The notes: generated from the letters alone by a model not told the origin. Positions 1-13,040 are shown, counted from the stretch's first letter. The stretch is DNA of 64,000 nt from Panopea generosa (GCA_029582155.1 CM055894.1:33780632-33844631), one strand, 5' to 3'. Translations and numbers: made by a program.

Positions 1-915
1 ACAGCTATTGCGCTGTATCGGCTGCTATGGAATCGTCTACTATTGCATCGACTGCTGCGGTTGCTACTACTGCCGTAGCTACTACGTCTTTTGTAGCTAC
101 TTCTGCCTAGGTATTGGCTGCTGTGTTGGCTTCTGCTACCATTGTATCAACTACTGTGAGGGCCACTGCTACAGCATGCTTTTGGCTGCTGTGGCATCGT
201 CATCTATGGCATCGACTGCTGCTATAGCTACTACTGCCGTGATATCCAATAAATGCTGCGGTGACAACTGCTGTTGTGGCATCGGCTGCTGGTGTAATTG
301 CTGCTGTGGTATCAGCAGCTGTTGTGACTACTGCTGTCTTTGTATTGTCTACTGTGGTGGTTACTTCTACCACGTGGTATCGGCTGTTGTGGCATCGTTT
401 GCTGTGGAATCGACTGCTATTTTGGCTATTACTGCAGTAGCTACAGCTTCATTGGTGGCTTCTACTGCTGTAGTGTCGCTTTCTTTGGTGACTACAACTA
501 CCGCGAAGTCTCGGATGTTGTGACATCGTCTGCTGTGGCGGATACTTACTGCTGCCTTGGTATTAGCTGATCTGGTGATACCATAGAAGTCGAAGCCGGA
601 GTATCAGCTGTTATGGCGGCTATTGCTACCGCGTGGTATTGGCTGTTGTGGTATCGTCTGCTGTGATGGCTACCACTGTTGTATCTATTGCTTCTCTGGT
701 GACTTCTTCTGCCGTGGTATCGGTTTCTATGGCGGTTACTGCTACTGCGTAGCATCAGTTGTAGTGGCATCGTCTGCTGTTGCATAGCCTGCTGTGGTAT
801 TGACAAATGTGGCATCAGTTACTACTGCCGTAGATACAGTTTCTTTGGTGGCAAGTACTGTCGTGGTATCGGCTGCTCTGGTGGTAACTGCTGCTGCCGT
901 AGTATTAACTGCTTT
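1..915. repeat. GCT-rich degenerate minisatellite, left block
   Basis: Runs of variants of GCTACTACTGCCGTA and ACTGCTGTGGTATCG follow each other in about 15-bp steps (five codons, reading roughly T-A-V-V-S in one frame). Copies are diverged and interrupted. The open frames here are cysteine-rich or Ala/Val/Thr-rich by-products of the repeat and resemble no protein I know. The block runs off the left edge of the window. The same repeat reappears at 3.6-4.05 kb on the far side of a decayed gypsy element. Confidence 0.8.
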
Positions 916-924
916 ATTCATTTT

Positions 925-3420
925 TTTTGTTGAATTTATCTATTTGAATCAGTTTAGATTTTAATTGTTCATAAATGACTGGTAGGTTTGATCTAAACCT
1001 TCTGTTCTTTAGCAGTTGTGCTGCAAATCTAAAGCATCAATTTGTGTATTCCTATAGTTCTAAAAAGGCATTTTAGGAGCTTATCCATCTTCGTCATATG
1101 TTTAAGGATTATTTTTTATCGTTATAACAGTTTCTCACCAAACAAGTCAATTCGACTGTGGAAATCTTGGTGACGACGTTCCGTGTTTAAATCTTAATTC
1201 TATTGCATATTTTGCAAATTCTGATAATTCACAATATAATGCATTATCTGACATAATCACAATCGGTGAACCATTACGAGCGAATATTAACTTAATTATT
1301 TATTTAATGTATAACAGTTCTCGATGTCATGTTTTCTGACTTTGCTGAATCATAGTCCATTACTAATACATACTTTTAACGTTTCCATTGGCACCGCTCT
1401 GTTGCAACTTTTTTCCACTGTAAGTCTTGAAATTTTAATGACAGTAATGGTTCATTTTGATTCAAATATCTATATTCCAAGCATGTACTACAATTGCTTC
1501 TTTATTGTGGGATTTCTCCATTCATTCCTGGTCAAAAATTGTATCTTGAATATCCAAGTGCCCTCATGGTAGCTTACATAACATACTATTACTAAGTGAT
1601 TTTGCTATCACTAGTTTCTTTCCTTTCATTACATACCCATTTACATTCTCTGTATGACTATAATTCATAATTTATTTCTGGCCAACCATTTATTATTACA
1701 TCATCGTGTCATTATTTGGTTTCTCCAATCTTTTATCTGCGATGGATGATTTACATAAATGAATTAAATCATATTGCTGTAATCTCAATAGCATTTTTGT
1801 AGCCTGGGTGGTGTACTGCTTAGTGGCGTTTTCAGTATAAAATCCAGGGATTTGTGATCAGAGTATGTATGTAGTGTCATTTTATTTCCATAGTATATTA
1901 TATATTAAAGCGTTCTAGCGTGAATAACACAGCATTTGCTTATTTTCTATCATGGTAAATATCGTGTATGCATCGTCATCGACCTCAAAGCATATGTGAT
2001 TGGTTTGTATCTTGTAATCATACTCATCCCATAACATCTTTGCTATTGTCACAGCTGATTTTGATGGATTTGTTTGAATCGTAATACGTAAATACAGTTT
2101 ATTTTTATTAAAATTGATCACCATCCAGATTTTGGCATTATTTAGCTCTCTTAGATGAAAACAAATTATTTCGTGTTATGACTCTGTCCGCGATAATTTT
2201 GTAGGTTTGTTTACTTTCTTGAAAGTTCTGTGCTTAACCATAATCTAGTAATGCCACTGCAGTTTTCGGAGATGACCTATCTTTTGTGTTACATCGGAGA
2301 CAATATGAATTTTGACTGTGTCTTATAGATATTTCAGTCCTTTTTTGTGTTTTCCTCAATCAAAATATGTTAATCAGTAATTTTTCCATTTAAAGTCTTA
2401 CTTTGATTAATCCCAAATTTTGCGAACTTTTAATTCCAATGAATAATTTGTGATTTTGTCACAAAAAACTCTATATCCTGTTCCATATATGTCAACGTTA
2501 TCTTTCTTAGAATAGCTACTGTGTTTCCTGTGTAACTTGCGAGCCTTGTTCTTGTGTTTTTTTGTTGTTTTTTTACTAATTTATACAAAATTTATGATAA
2601 AATTTTTGCTTGTGAACTAGAGTCAATCTTGAATCTCAGTTTTTATCATTTTCTCTGACTTTAGTTTTGCGTAGTATTGATTTTCCATGTAATTGAATTG
2701 ACATCATGTACATCTTTTAATGCTGTTGCGTCGACTTGCAGCATTAAGCAAAATTATATTTGTGTATTTATGGCATTTTCACCCTATCCAGGGCAGTTTC
2801 CTTTTGTATACAAAATTCAACATTTTGTGCACTTTATGCTAGCTGTCATTGATGAATTTTGTCTGACACATTCTTTTGAAATGTGTGTTTTGCTCTATGT
2901 TACGTTACTTTCTGACTTTTAATTACCTCCACATAGTCGGTATGTGAGAATTTGATTCTTCATCAGCTTTTTGATAAAAATTTGTTTCTGATCAAATATT
3001 CTTTAATGTCACCAATTTCACAAATTAATGCAATGCTTTTCAGTTCAATAGCATATTGACAATTGTTGGGGTTGATTAATCGTATGGAATTGATGTCGTT
3101 CCATTGTGACATTCCTCTTAAGAATAAAATATTTCATAAACTCTTGCAGTAAAGGTTTAATTTTACCTTTATCATTATCACTCATCACGAAAGTGTTAAA
3201 CATGCTTCTTCCTTCCTGTCCCGTGATTTAAAGACCTGTTTTGTATTCTTTCTTTTTTTTCATTTTGGTCACTTAAAGTACACTCTAAAAATATTTATTT
3301 TGTATTCCTCCATTTCTTCCAACTTTCTAATTAATGTCTTCGTATGAAAAATCCATTTCCGGAGGATGCTTTAAATTGTCCATTTTGCTAAAGAAATCTA
3401 CAACAAACAAACTTCGTTTA
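925..3420 (-). mobile_element. Decayed Ty3/gypsy retrotransposon, internal region
   Basis: Reading the minus strand from 3.4 kb down gives, in order and in broken frames: a Gag-like stretch around 3.2-3.0 kb (F-x-x-x-K-N-V-T-M-E-R type motif), a possible zinc-knuckle/protease stretch at 2.8-2.5 kb, RNase H at about 2.05-1.78 kb (SDHKSLDFILKTPLS, then PPRLQ), and integrase at about 1.65-0.95 kb (FARNGSPIVIMSDNALYCE, then TSSPRFPQSN, then AQLLKNRRFRSNLP). These are standard Ty3/gypsy signatures. Most of reverse transcriptase is missing or unrecognisable and stops are frequent, so the copy is dead. No LTRs were recognised; both ends abut GCT-rich minisatellite. Family assignment is secure, exact ends are not. 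Confidence 0.85.
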
Positions 3421-3599
3421 TTCTGACAACATATATGTTCATATGAAAAGATTAGGTCAATGGATATATGTTTATTAATCTAGCTAATGAAGCCAATACA
3501 TAAGCATTCATACATACAAGACTGGCTACACAGATTCATTATAAAAAAGCAGTTTTATAACAACATATGATACAACTTTAGGATATAGTATTATTGCAG

Positions 3600-4050
3600 T
3601 TGCCACTGCTGTGTAATTGGCTGCAAATTTGGTAATTGCACGTGATACCGGATGCTGTGGTGGTTACTACTGCTCTTGTATCTACTGCTCTTGTATCTAC
3701 TGCTGTTGTAGCTGCACATGATGATGTGGCATTTTTCTATTGTGGTAGCTACTGCTGCCGTTGTATCGACTTCTATGATGTCTGCTATTCATTTGGCATC
3801 GGTTACTAAGGTCACTATTATTGATGTAGCATTTACTGCTGTTGCAATAACTGCTTTTGTGAGATCGATTGCCCCGGCATATGCTACAATGGTGGCTGCT
3901 GATAGTGTGGCATCGACTGCTGTGTTGTCTACTTCTGTGATATTTAGCTGCTGTGGTTGCTACTGCTGCCTTGACATCGGCTGTTGCGGTGACTTCCGCT
4001 GCGGTAACATCGGCTGATGTGGTGGCCAATTCTGCCGCCGTATCGACCTT
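3600..4050. repeat. GCT-rich degenerate minisatellite, right block
   Basis: The same about 15-bp ACTGCTGYNGTANCN-type units as at the left edge, in the same orientation. Open frames on both strands here (110 and 99 codons) follow the repeat and overlap each other, so neither is taken as a gene. Confidence 0.75.
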
Positions 4051-4688
4051 TCGACTTCAATACATGTTCAATGGCAAGGTAGCAAGCCAGACACGCGTAT
4101 TTGAATCAAACTGAAGGACGAGACAATGATTTATAGGTACCTTGCTTATATTCAATATAATTGACTTAAATTGCAACTTCTAACTAGCATTTACGTATAT
4201 TGCATGTTGCAGGTGATCAATGACAATATGCACAATTTTCCACATTAAAGTAGATAATTACATTCACTAAATTAAAAACCTCCTGCTTTAAATGATATCA
4301 ATATCCTATACGACTAGTATGTGTATAAATTGCATATTGCACAGTAACAATGGAATGTATCACAACAACTACCAGTCGTGTTTATTTGTAAACATGATAA
4401 GCAAACTTTTTTTTAATTTTTATTGCAAAGTATTCTAAACTGATTTGAATTTGATGAGAGATTGTGATAAATAAACATCCGTGTGATGAAAACAGAGCTT
4501 TAATTGAAGTAAACTACTTCACTTTGTCCAGTTTGTATTACTGTCCGTTTCATAATTTATACCTAGCCAACAGAGGCATACATTCAATAAATTATATTTA
4601 ACTTCAAATGTATTGTTTATGTAATGTAATAACAATTTGGGAGTCAATGGGCGATATTAGTGTTTCGTACAGTAACAATGTTTCACAG
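4051..4688. other. AT-rich non-coding stretch
   Basis: No coding frame, repeat or RNA gene recognised. It leads into the splice acceptor of the first Ig-like exon. Confidence 0.5.
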
Positions 4689-5021
4689 TGACGATAAACG
4701 CTGTACAGATACGTGACAATGTAGTTCCAGTGATGGGGTCATCTATCCGATTGATGTAAAGCGTTACTGGCTTCACATCTAATACAATCGTGGGATGGTT
4801 TATAACAGACACGCAGGATATACCCGAGACAGGCCCAGGTTCATCTTCCCATGCACAATGTATACCAAATGACTGCTTTACGTTTGTAAAAGGACATACA
4901 TGCACAGCTGATGCCAGTCACATGTATGTGGACACAACTGGACTCAGTCAAAGTATCGGTGGAAAGTGGTGGACATGTAACTATGGTGACAGCAAGCAAG
5001 CGTTGAAGTTGGTAGTTTATA
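4689..5021 (+). pseudogene. Ig-like domain exon with a stop at the first hallmark Cys
   Basis: A 333-bp exon bounded by an acceptor (TTTCACAG) and a strong donor (GTAAGT at 5022), phase 1 at both ends as is usual for Ig domain exons. The frame reads an Ig-like domain: B strand G-S-S-I-R-L-M-stop-S-V-T-G-F, the core Trp in VGWF, and an F strand with WWTCNY. The stop (TAA, 4757-4759) sits where the B-strand Cys is expected, 12 residues before the Trp. The rest of the frame is open through the donor. A surface or secreted receptor domain is likely for the ancestral protein; its identity is unknown. Either the exon is dead or it is skipped. Confidence 0.7.
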
Positions 5022-6678
5022 GTAAGTTAGATAATATGTTTTCTCACTAAATTGTAGACTGATTTGTTCTGTATGTTAAAAACGATATGCCTCATTTAAC
5101 TTATTGGAATGTTTCAATTCATGATTAATATAGTTGTTTTGTTGATCATGCCAAATAGTATTGCAAATAAAACTATTATATTGCCATTTATTTAAAATCA
5201 TTTATTTTTTATATTGTAATTTTATCATTATCACTTCATTTGTTTGATAACTGAAAAATACTAATCTATTAACCATTTATTCGTTGAACAGTAACGATTG
5301 GTCACTTTGCAATCATAACTAGTTTCATCCGATTACCGATTCAATAGTTCAAATGGAAAGTTCTATCCGTTCATGTAGGATTTATTCAACTGTTATTTTC
5401 TGTTTATATTGAAAACTTTAATAACTTACAAATACATTGTTTATCGCATTACGTAAATTAAAACTCAGAGTGAAGGAATGCTGTCGTGTTTTGTTTGTTT
5501 CAAGCATGCATTGATTTTTTTTGTATTTTGGATGATGATGATGAATTGTATATGCTTAAGCCGAAATATATAAATAAATGTTCTGTTGTATCATTAATAT
5601 AAATTTATGATGTCAGGAATATATTCATTTTCACAAACAACATTTTTTTTCATGAATTAGATGTATATCATTATTTGTAGTTGTCATTGCGATTCATACT
5701 ACAATGGATACTATAAGGTATAAAAACATATCGTAGGTCGAATTTACTATTTTTGGTATTAATACTTCATCTTTTTGTGAAACGACCAAGCAAATATCAT
5801 ATAAGAACAGGTCATCTTAACTTTATGAGCATGTGCAAAATATAAAAATGACGAGCAAACACCTTTTTACGCTCAGATGCCGAAGTAAGATCCAACTTGG
5901 GGACATTTTTCATAAAAAAACGCCTGAAATTATTTTACTACCAGCTACCACACTTCTATAACTCTTCTGTAAATCCTAATAACAATGAAATGTTGGAATA
6001 CCTTATATACAGGTCTGTTATTATCAAACAATTTGAGACAAGTATATTTTTGTCATCTTGCAAAGTTTGCAAATTTTAGTATGCACTCGTTTGTTTCCTT
6101 GTTACCTTTAAAACAAAAACTACAAGATACATCATTATAAATTATAAATACATTCACATGTTACAGTTTCCTTAGTATCAAAAACTAAAATGAATATTAT
6201 TATAAAGTTTCAATAACTTTGTATGTACTGTTACCATGGCAATATAAAGTATGTCAAAATTAATAATAGATAAATGTTAGTTTTACAGTTGCCTTGGCAA
6301 TAGAAACTACACTATTACACTAATACGTTCACAAACTTACGAACGTTGATGAAAAACATAGGGCATACACAATTCATCCAAAAAAACATCATTTTCCACG
6401 CAGTTGCGTACATATATTACAATAACACAATCAACATCCAATTCCAGTCATTTACCTCCAAAACGTAGAGCTCTTCTACATGATATTTTTCGTTTGAATA
6501 CTATTTGTAAGCGCGTTAAAAAGCACAACAACTGTCCGCCATTCATCACGTGTTTACATGGTTTAGTTGAGGATATTATAGTTTTTTGTATTGTTGTTTT
6601 ATTATTGGGAAGTTTTTTTTATAAAGCGTTCATCGACACTGCTTTCACGATGTGTAAATGTTTAATATTTCCCATTAG
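5022..6678 (+). other. Presumed intron between Ig-like exons
   Basis: AT-rich DNA with no exon or repeat that I recognise. A 99-codon open frame at 6404-6703 partly overlaps the next exon in another frame and is not supported. Confidence 0.45.
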
Positions 6679-6809
6679 CCATACCAACATCAATACAGTT
6701 TGACCGTGTACCAGATGGACCCCAAGACTTGTCGGTCAATGCTGTGACACTGGAATGTAGAACAAACTGTGTGTACCCTGAACCAGCTATTACATAGTTT
6801 TATGTCAAG
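6679..6809 (+). pseudogene. 5' half-exon of an Ig-like domain, core Trp codon lost
   Basis: Acceptor CCCATTAG, donor AAG|GTAAATG. The phase is 1 at the 5' end and 0 at the 3' end. The frame reads ...QFDRVPDGPQDLSVN..., then LECRTNC and YPEPAIT-stop-FYVK. The Cys of the B strand is present. The stop (TAG, 6795-6797) stands 13 residues later, where the core Trp should be (TGG to TAG is a single transition). The 3' phase 0 matches the phase-0 start of the exon at 9551, so the two would form one Ig domain split by an intron. Non-functional as it stands. Confidence 0.7.
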
Positions 6810-7349
6810 GTAAATGAACTTATTTCTATAGGACTTGATTTATACTGGAAATATGTTAACCTAAAGTTCGTAAGGTGGTTCCATTACATTGTGATAAGGT
6901 TTTTAATACGTATTGTCAATAACATTTTTTAAATAGTTAGTGTCAATAACAAGTTTAAGTAAACAATATAACCACATTTCAGATGTTAGATATGTGTCAC
7001 ACTCATTTTATTATTATTAAAGTATTATACTAATAATACACTTTAACTCGTGAGATATCTTATAATAAATTAATTTTTAACCAAGTTAATAAAAACAGCT
7101 TCAACCTATCAACTTATTTATAATTGTATTTACAGACACTTCTATTATACAATTTTAACAATTTTAATTTGCAATTATTAAAAGAATCGTAGATATTAAA
7201 TCAAGTTTAATGTATTACTCTGGAACAGAATTCAAATTCACGTTTCGGATGTTAGATATGTGTCGCACTTATTTAACAAGGACAATCCCGTTTCATTAAC
7301 AACAGATTATATAACAATTATAAGATCACCAAGCAGTATGTAACTACTA

Positions 7350-7405
<56 letters not shown>

Positions 7406-8933
7406 TTATATATATATATGTATATATATATTTTTTACTTGTATAACCATACTAATGCTTGTGCAGTGTAATAACGGACACGTTATTGTACTTTGCGACG
7501 AGGGCAATAGCTGTTTGTTTTCTTTTTCTGACATACAACAATTGTTATAGTAAAGTTTCAGTTTGAAAACGAAAACGGTGGGTACAATTTAACTATACTT
7601 CATAGAAAAAACACTTAATGAGGTGATAGAGAGGCGTAAGACGTGTTGATTTATTTCATTGAATCAAATAGAAACCTAAGATTTTAATTTGGTGACTTTT
7701 TACGTAGGGGAATCCCTTCATCTATTACTTTACTAAAACACATTTTGTATATTAATTGCTTTTTAAATAATGTATAATCCGTAATGTACCGCAAATATGC
7801 GAAAATATGCAATAATCGAATAGTTTTACAATTGCTTTTCAACTAGTAAATAATGAACTGCATACACAACTGTCGAATGTTTTCTGTGATAATCATAGCT
7901 TTAAGAATCGACCGTCATCTTATCTGTACATACTATTTAATAGTGTTCTAAATATACTTTCAGTCATCAATCGTGTAACCGTGGTTGGCAATTACATTGT
8001 TCATGCACATGCAACTTGAATTATGTTAGTTTATCATTGCAAAAAAAAAACGCCAGACTATCCTTTTACAAATACGATAGCATACTCACCTGTTTATTGT
8101 ATATTAAAACAAAATTGCTATTTATACAAAGAAAGCAAGTGATGCTATATGTATCCGCAGATGTACTTGAACAGCAATACATCAATAGTTAAACGTACGC
8201 CAAGACGGATTTCAGTACCATTATTCAGCACATTCTCCCGTTTTAGATTTTTAAGAATTCGCAATCATTGATATTTTGAATGGCATCTATTAAGAAAGAT
8301 AGCACGTAATCTAAAGTGACCTCTTTTCATTCCTTTCAATTAATCTGTATCGTATTTTTAAGTAATCTGCCAATATATGGTTATTTAAAATGTGTGATAT
8401 ATTGGCAAACCGAACTTTAAAGTCGATCTTTAAATGTCGCCGCCTGGCAGGAATAACGTATATCAATAATAAAATGAAACGTTATTAAAACTGAATTGTC
8501 TACGCATTTATCATATGTATAATATTTTATGATTTTACAAAAAAATAATGAAATTAAAACAGTCACGATTGTGTTAACGGCGTTATGCTACACAGAACGC
8601 CAATGTTATGATATTTTAATTCTCGTAAATCGAAGCGCGTCAACCAATAAAATCAGGGAATACACAAAGAGCGTTAAAACTAATATTTATATGAATAGGA
8701 AATTCGACAGATATATAGTTCTGAGATATATATATTTAATATTCATTTGCTGTTTGCAACATAAAATAATTAATTTACTCATTAGAAAAAAAAATAACCA
8801 ACATATTAACCGAGGAAATATTGATATATGTAACAATATATGCAACTATTAGTATCGTGTAATTCCTGGTCGGGATAGGTTACACAACTAGATTTCTATG
8901 GCAGAATACTTTTACCAAAATATCATCCACAAC
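6810..8933 (+). other. Presumed intron, AT-rich
   Basis: Contains a CA/TA microsatellite and a 107-codon AT-rich frame (8529-8852) with no recognisable features and codon content typical of random AT-rich DNA. Nothing else supported. Confidence 0.4.
7350..7432. repeat. (CA)n-(TA)n microsatellite
   Basis: About 22 CA units followed by TATATA/TATATG runs. Confidence 0.95.
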
Positions 8934-8948
8934 AAGCTTCCAGACAAA

Positions 8949-9140
8949 GCGGGGCGGTAGTGTAATGAATAAAGTGTTGGCCGCTCACGTCAGAGGTTGC
9001 GGGTTCGATCCCCCAATTGACCCATTGCCTCTCATAAAACTACACGCAGTACTGGTGTTACCTAGGAAGCGGACTCGAGAGCGGTTCAAATAAGCACTGA
9101 GCTTCCATCGCAATCGAGCTAAAATAACTAAGTATAAACT
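8949..9140 (+). mobile_element. tRNA-derived SINE with perfect 15-bp target duplication
   Basis: Starts with a tRNA-like head (A-box region TAGTGTAATGAATAAAGTG, B box GGGTTCGATCCC) followed by a body with GGAAGCGGACTCGAGAGCGG and CACTGAGCTTCCATC. The 15-bp sequence AAGCTTCCAGACAAA lies directly at both ends (8934-8948 and 9141-9155), a textbook target-site duplication. It gives exact boundaries (192 bp) and suggests a fairly young insertion. It sits in an intron of the Ig-like gene. Related copies are at 16.9 and 21.5 kb. Confidence 0.85.
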
Positions 9141-9550
9141 AAGCTTCCAGACAAATTATGATAAAATGTGTAAATCTTAAAAGGATCACAATGTTTATAT
9201 GATATTATGTATTACCTATTATATAGTCAATAAAAAAATAATGTTAGTATTGTTTTGCTCTGACCGGTTTACAAATATTAAACGGCATTTATGCCAGTTG
9301 TTATCGAGGTAGTATTAAGATTATTTAACATTAACAAACTTTCAATAAACTTTAACTGTTATTCAATTATATTACATGATAACGTTGCATATATCATATT
9401 TGTACAGTAAACACTTCTACATACTGTATTTGATATCATCGAAAGCGACTATTCGACTCTCCAAGTGTAATTATTTGTAACGGTATGTACAGATTCAATC
9501 AGAAACACAATTGCAACCACTTTCAGATGGAATATCAATTGTTTTAACAG

Positions 9551-9779
9551 GAAAGTGCATTACAGTATCAGTACACTTCGTCAAGAGTTACGAGCAGCAG
9601 AACAAACATCAGCTGTACCAGTCCAGAGAAATATTACACATCAACGCTTACCCTGGCGAGGAATACAACATTTACTGACAATTCAGACACTACTGTCAGG
9701 TTCAGATGTGGAATAAAATCTTTCCCGAGATTGCTCATCAAACTGTATACACCATTTTCTAAAAATGTTACATTTGCAG
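9551..9779 (+). pseudogene. 3' half-exon of an Ig-like domain
   Basis: Acceptor GTTTTAACAG, donor GCAG|GTCAAT. It starts in phase 0 and ends in phase 1, the complement of the half-exon at 6679-6809. The open frame contains TNISCTSPEKYYTSTLTLA, then T-T-F-T-D-N-S-D-T-T and VRFRCGIK, i.e. the E and F strands with the second hallmark Cys. This half is itself open, but its partner carries a stop at the core Trp, so the domain as a whole is broken. Confidence 0.65.
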
Positions 9780-11100
9780 GTCAATACATAATTTATTGTA
9801 AAATCAGTAACAAAAGTTTCACAGAAAACACACATTTTAGAAGTATTTTAGTAATATCTTATATCTGAACGTAATACAAACATCAAAATGTATATTTTAA
9901 GGTTGAGATACTGTACATTTATTTTGTGGTAAAATATATCAATATCTTATATAGACTTATGACATCAAAAACTTGCTTGCTGATGATAAGTACCGTTACC
10001 AATTGTATTGGGATTAACATACATGCATGTTAGTATATTAGTCGGATGCAGTATGTCGTGAAATCAAATTTGTTTATACTATTTTGTATATTTCAATAAT
10101 TAAAATCACAACGGCCGTATACTTATAAGTTTTGTTGTCTGTTTAGATACACGTTCACAAGGTATGCTATATAATCATGTGGATAAAAATATTTGTAAAC
10201 AAACATTATATCTAATCTACAAACGAAGCTACGACGCGCGGTGATTAATTTTGAAATTATTAAAAATAATAACTTTGCAACAATTATAACTGTCATGTTC
10301 CGGTTATATTTGTACAGTACAGAAACATTTGTCGAAACAGAACTAACTTCGATACGTATTTCAGTTATTATTAGAAATAACAATGAAACGTAGCTATTCC
10401 GTTTTTGTCACACTAAGTGTTACATTAGTTGAAACTATCATGTATGTAATAAGTGCTTCAGTTCTGTTTCGGATTCCTTAAGACATTCGTGATCTTATTG
10501 GTAAAACCTTAGAATTCAGGTCATAGCTACGGTCTGTAAAAGATCATTTATCTGCCAGACAATCAATTTAAATTTTACAAAAATGCCTAGGTGTTGTGTT
10601 GTATAAGAATAATACGTAAAACTCCCCCAGTAGGAGAGGACAATACCGGTAACCGATTATAAACAACCCTTCCAAATTAACGGACAGCTAATTTCTTTGT
10701 AAATGCATATCTTATAAAGCATTAAATATACATGTAATGTGTCAGTTGAAACTATTTAAGCAACATTACAGACAACTTTGATTAAGTTAATTTTGTTGTT
10801 ATGAAAGTATTGTTTTTCAAAAGTTACTATTTAAGAAAAAATGTAGTATGTAGTAGTTTATGTTTTATATAGAATTAGATTAAACTAAGGCATTTTATGA
10901 TATGTACCTAAAACAAACGAATCTAATTTCGTTATCAACGATTTTGAATATATGTTAGGACAACAAATATGATAACAAGTGTGTTAATTCATTCAAGCTT
11001 TTGTAATTGACATCGCTAATCTAAGAATAATAGTTTACTTTCCATGATTAATATTCACTATAAATGTTCAAACATCATGTATTCACAAAACCTTTTTCAG
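9780..11100 (+). other. Presumed intron, AT-rich
   Basis: No repeat or exon recognised. An 86-codon minus-strand frame at 10123-10383 has no identifiable motif. Confidence 0.4.
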
Positions 11101-11379
11101 AACCTACTACAACTCCAACATTAGCAAACAAGACGACTTCAGGAAGTTTGATTGTTCTATCTGGGGATGTAACAAAACTTGTGTGTATAACATCTGCTAC
11201 AAGACATGCAGCATTAGTCACCTGGAAGATAGGGGAGAATACTCTACAAAATGTAACAAATACTTTTACAATTACTCTAAATAATCTGACGACAGTAACA
11301 GGTATTGTGACGTTCACTACTGAGAAAACTGACAACAACAAGAACATAACATGCGTCAAACAGAGTCTAAATGTGTGGT
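11101..11379 (+). CDS. Ig-like domain exon, intact
   Basis: A 279-bp exon (93 codons' worth), acceptor CCTTTTTCAG, donor GTAAGT at 11380, phase 1-1. The frame is open: a Thr-rich start (PTTTPTLANKTT), B strand with LVCIT, core Trp in LVTWKIG, several Asn-X-Thr/Ser N-glycosylation sites, and F strand NITCVKQ. Both hallmark Cys and the Trp are present, so this domain could fold. It lies in the same orientation as the neighbouring Ig-like exons and probably belongs to the same extracellular adhesion or recognition protein. Which family is unclear. Confidence 0.7.
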
Positions 11380-11703
11380 GTAAGTACATACATGCATGAC
11401 TAGAACATAATAATCTTTCTCTTTAATTATAGCAGTAATACCGTCTTTATATTAGCAATGCAACCATGTCAACGGTGTCAGAATGGTGCATGTTTATTAG
11501 TCAATGGAATGAAAACGGCGTTTGTCAGAATATAACAACCAAACAACATTTATATGATGACAGTAATACATTAACTATATAATATAAAGGATTATCTGAA
11601 TATATTTTAGAAAAACATTTTCTTAACATTAAAGTATACTTATTGTTACTATGTATCTATTTTTAAATAAATTTGAAATATATATCTCAGATATAGCAAA
11701 CAG

Positions 11704-12033
11704 ATGAATAGCCTTTCAACACCATCAATATTTATTAAAGTACAATTAAACCAAACATATCAAATGATAAATAAACAAAATTATTTTGGGGGTCCATCAG
11801 ATGCTACAATTGTGCCCAGTTCACTTTTTCCATGGCGTGAGAACCAAACTGACAAATATTTGTTGTGTAAGGCAGGTGCTGATGACAACGGAAATCCAGC
11901 TCCCACAGACTCGTATTCAAATTTCTATCATCTTTCCATAATAAGATGGCGGCTACATGCGAGCTTAGTAACGAATATACTCACTTGAAAGGTGTTCATA
12001 TAAAATCACAAACAACAGAATTTGAAGAAAATT
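11704..12033 (+). pseudogene. Ig-like domain exon with internal frameshift
   Basis: The first part reads ...DKYLLCKAGADDNGN, then PAPTDSYSNFYHLS. From about 11943 the homologous reading moves to another frame (KMAATCELSNEY) and runs to a donor at 12034 (GTGAGT) in phase 1, matching the other Ig exons. The switch near 11930-11945 indicates a small insertion or deletion. The 5' boundary is uncertain: several AG dinucleotides between 11690 and 11740 are possible. An Ig domain is inferred from the Cys spacing and context. Confidence 0.5.
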
Positions 12034-12429
12034 GTGAGTAGCTTTCTTTAATAGTTTCTTATTTTGATACCAAATTAAATAATGTCATAGTAAGTGACTA
12101 ATGTAACATCTATCAATTGAACATAAGTATCCATCATGATATATGGCATCCAAAAGACATTACATGTACATTAAATCATTTCATGTAACTTTTATTGTTT
12201 TGACTTAAGCTTTGTGCTGATCTTAACACAAAGGAACTTTGAATTATAAATTTGGTTTGTTAGACTAAGTTCTATAGGATAAGTTTTAAAGTATGCATAC
12301 ACTTTCTACATAGTCGATACAAATAGATCATGTATGTCTTTCAATAAACATGGATACATGTAACAAACTTGGTTTCTAAGTGGTGTTATTTTAAAAAAAA
12401 ATCATTATTGAGTTCAAGTCTAAGAATTA
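12034..12429 (+). other. AT-rich, nothing recognised
   Basis: No frame, repeat or RNA gene seen between the frameshifted Ig exon and the LINE fragment. Confidence 0.4.
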
Positions 12430-13040
12430 TCTTAAGAATGATTATTAGATACAACCCACGATCTTCCGATCAACTTGCTTTATCATGAGTTCGATGGTTT
12501 GATGACACCCATTCATTTTTGGCATTTCTGCCTATTTGTTGCAGTTTACGAATGTTTGTTTTCATACAAAATATAAATATTGAATTAATATATATAACCC
12601 ATTTACCATTATTGTCAAAATGTACTCCTAAATGTGTATGTGTATTAATTCAAGTGGTGTGTTATTAAACAAAATGCCCAACTCCTGGTTTCTTGTAGTG
12701 TTTGAGATAAACAGTACGTCTGCCTTACTATGATTAAATGTTATTAACCAATCCTTGGACCAAGTATTTAACCTGTTAAGGTCAGAATTTATCATTCTTT
12801 CAATTATAGAATCTGAAGAGAAGGATAATGATGTGTCGACTGCAAAAAAAAAAAACGTGAGAGACTATTAAGATCATCAGCTATATCATTTATATCAATA
12901 AGAAATAAAAGTGGACTAGGCACAGAACCTTGGGGCACTCCAGCAAATATGTCACAAGAGATAATGTTTCATCATTTACCCGAACCATTTGTTTTAATAC
13001 AAGATAGTGAACATAGATTCCCGTCAATCTATTCTCTTAT
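12430..13040 (-). mobile_element. LINE reverse transcriptase fragment, 3' part
   Basis: The minus strand reads a broken reverse transcriptase: AGVPQGSVPSPLLFLIDIND (the GVPQGS-x-L-G-P-L-L-F motif), then L-N-R-L-N-T-W-S-K-D-W-L-I-T-F-N and N-N-T-P-L-E-L-I-H, typical of CR1/L2-like non-LTR elements. Frames shift at an A-run near 12846. It begins at about the point in the protein (around the YL-x-x-R stretch) where the other LINE piece at 23.3-24.6 kb stops. Confidence 0.75.

Noticed and set aside
4657..4905. 82-codon minus-strand frame
   Set aside because: Antisense shadow of the Ig-like exon, whose splice sites and residues support the plus strand.
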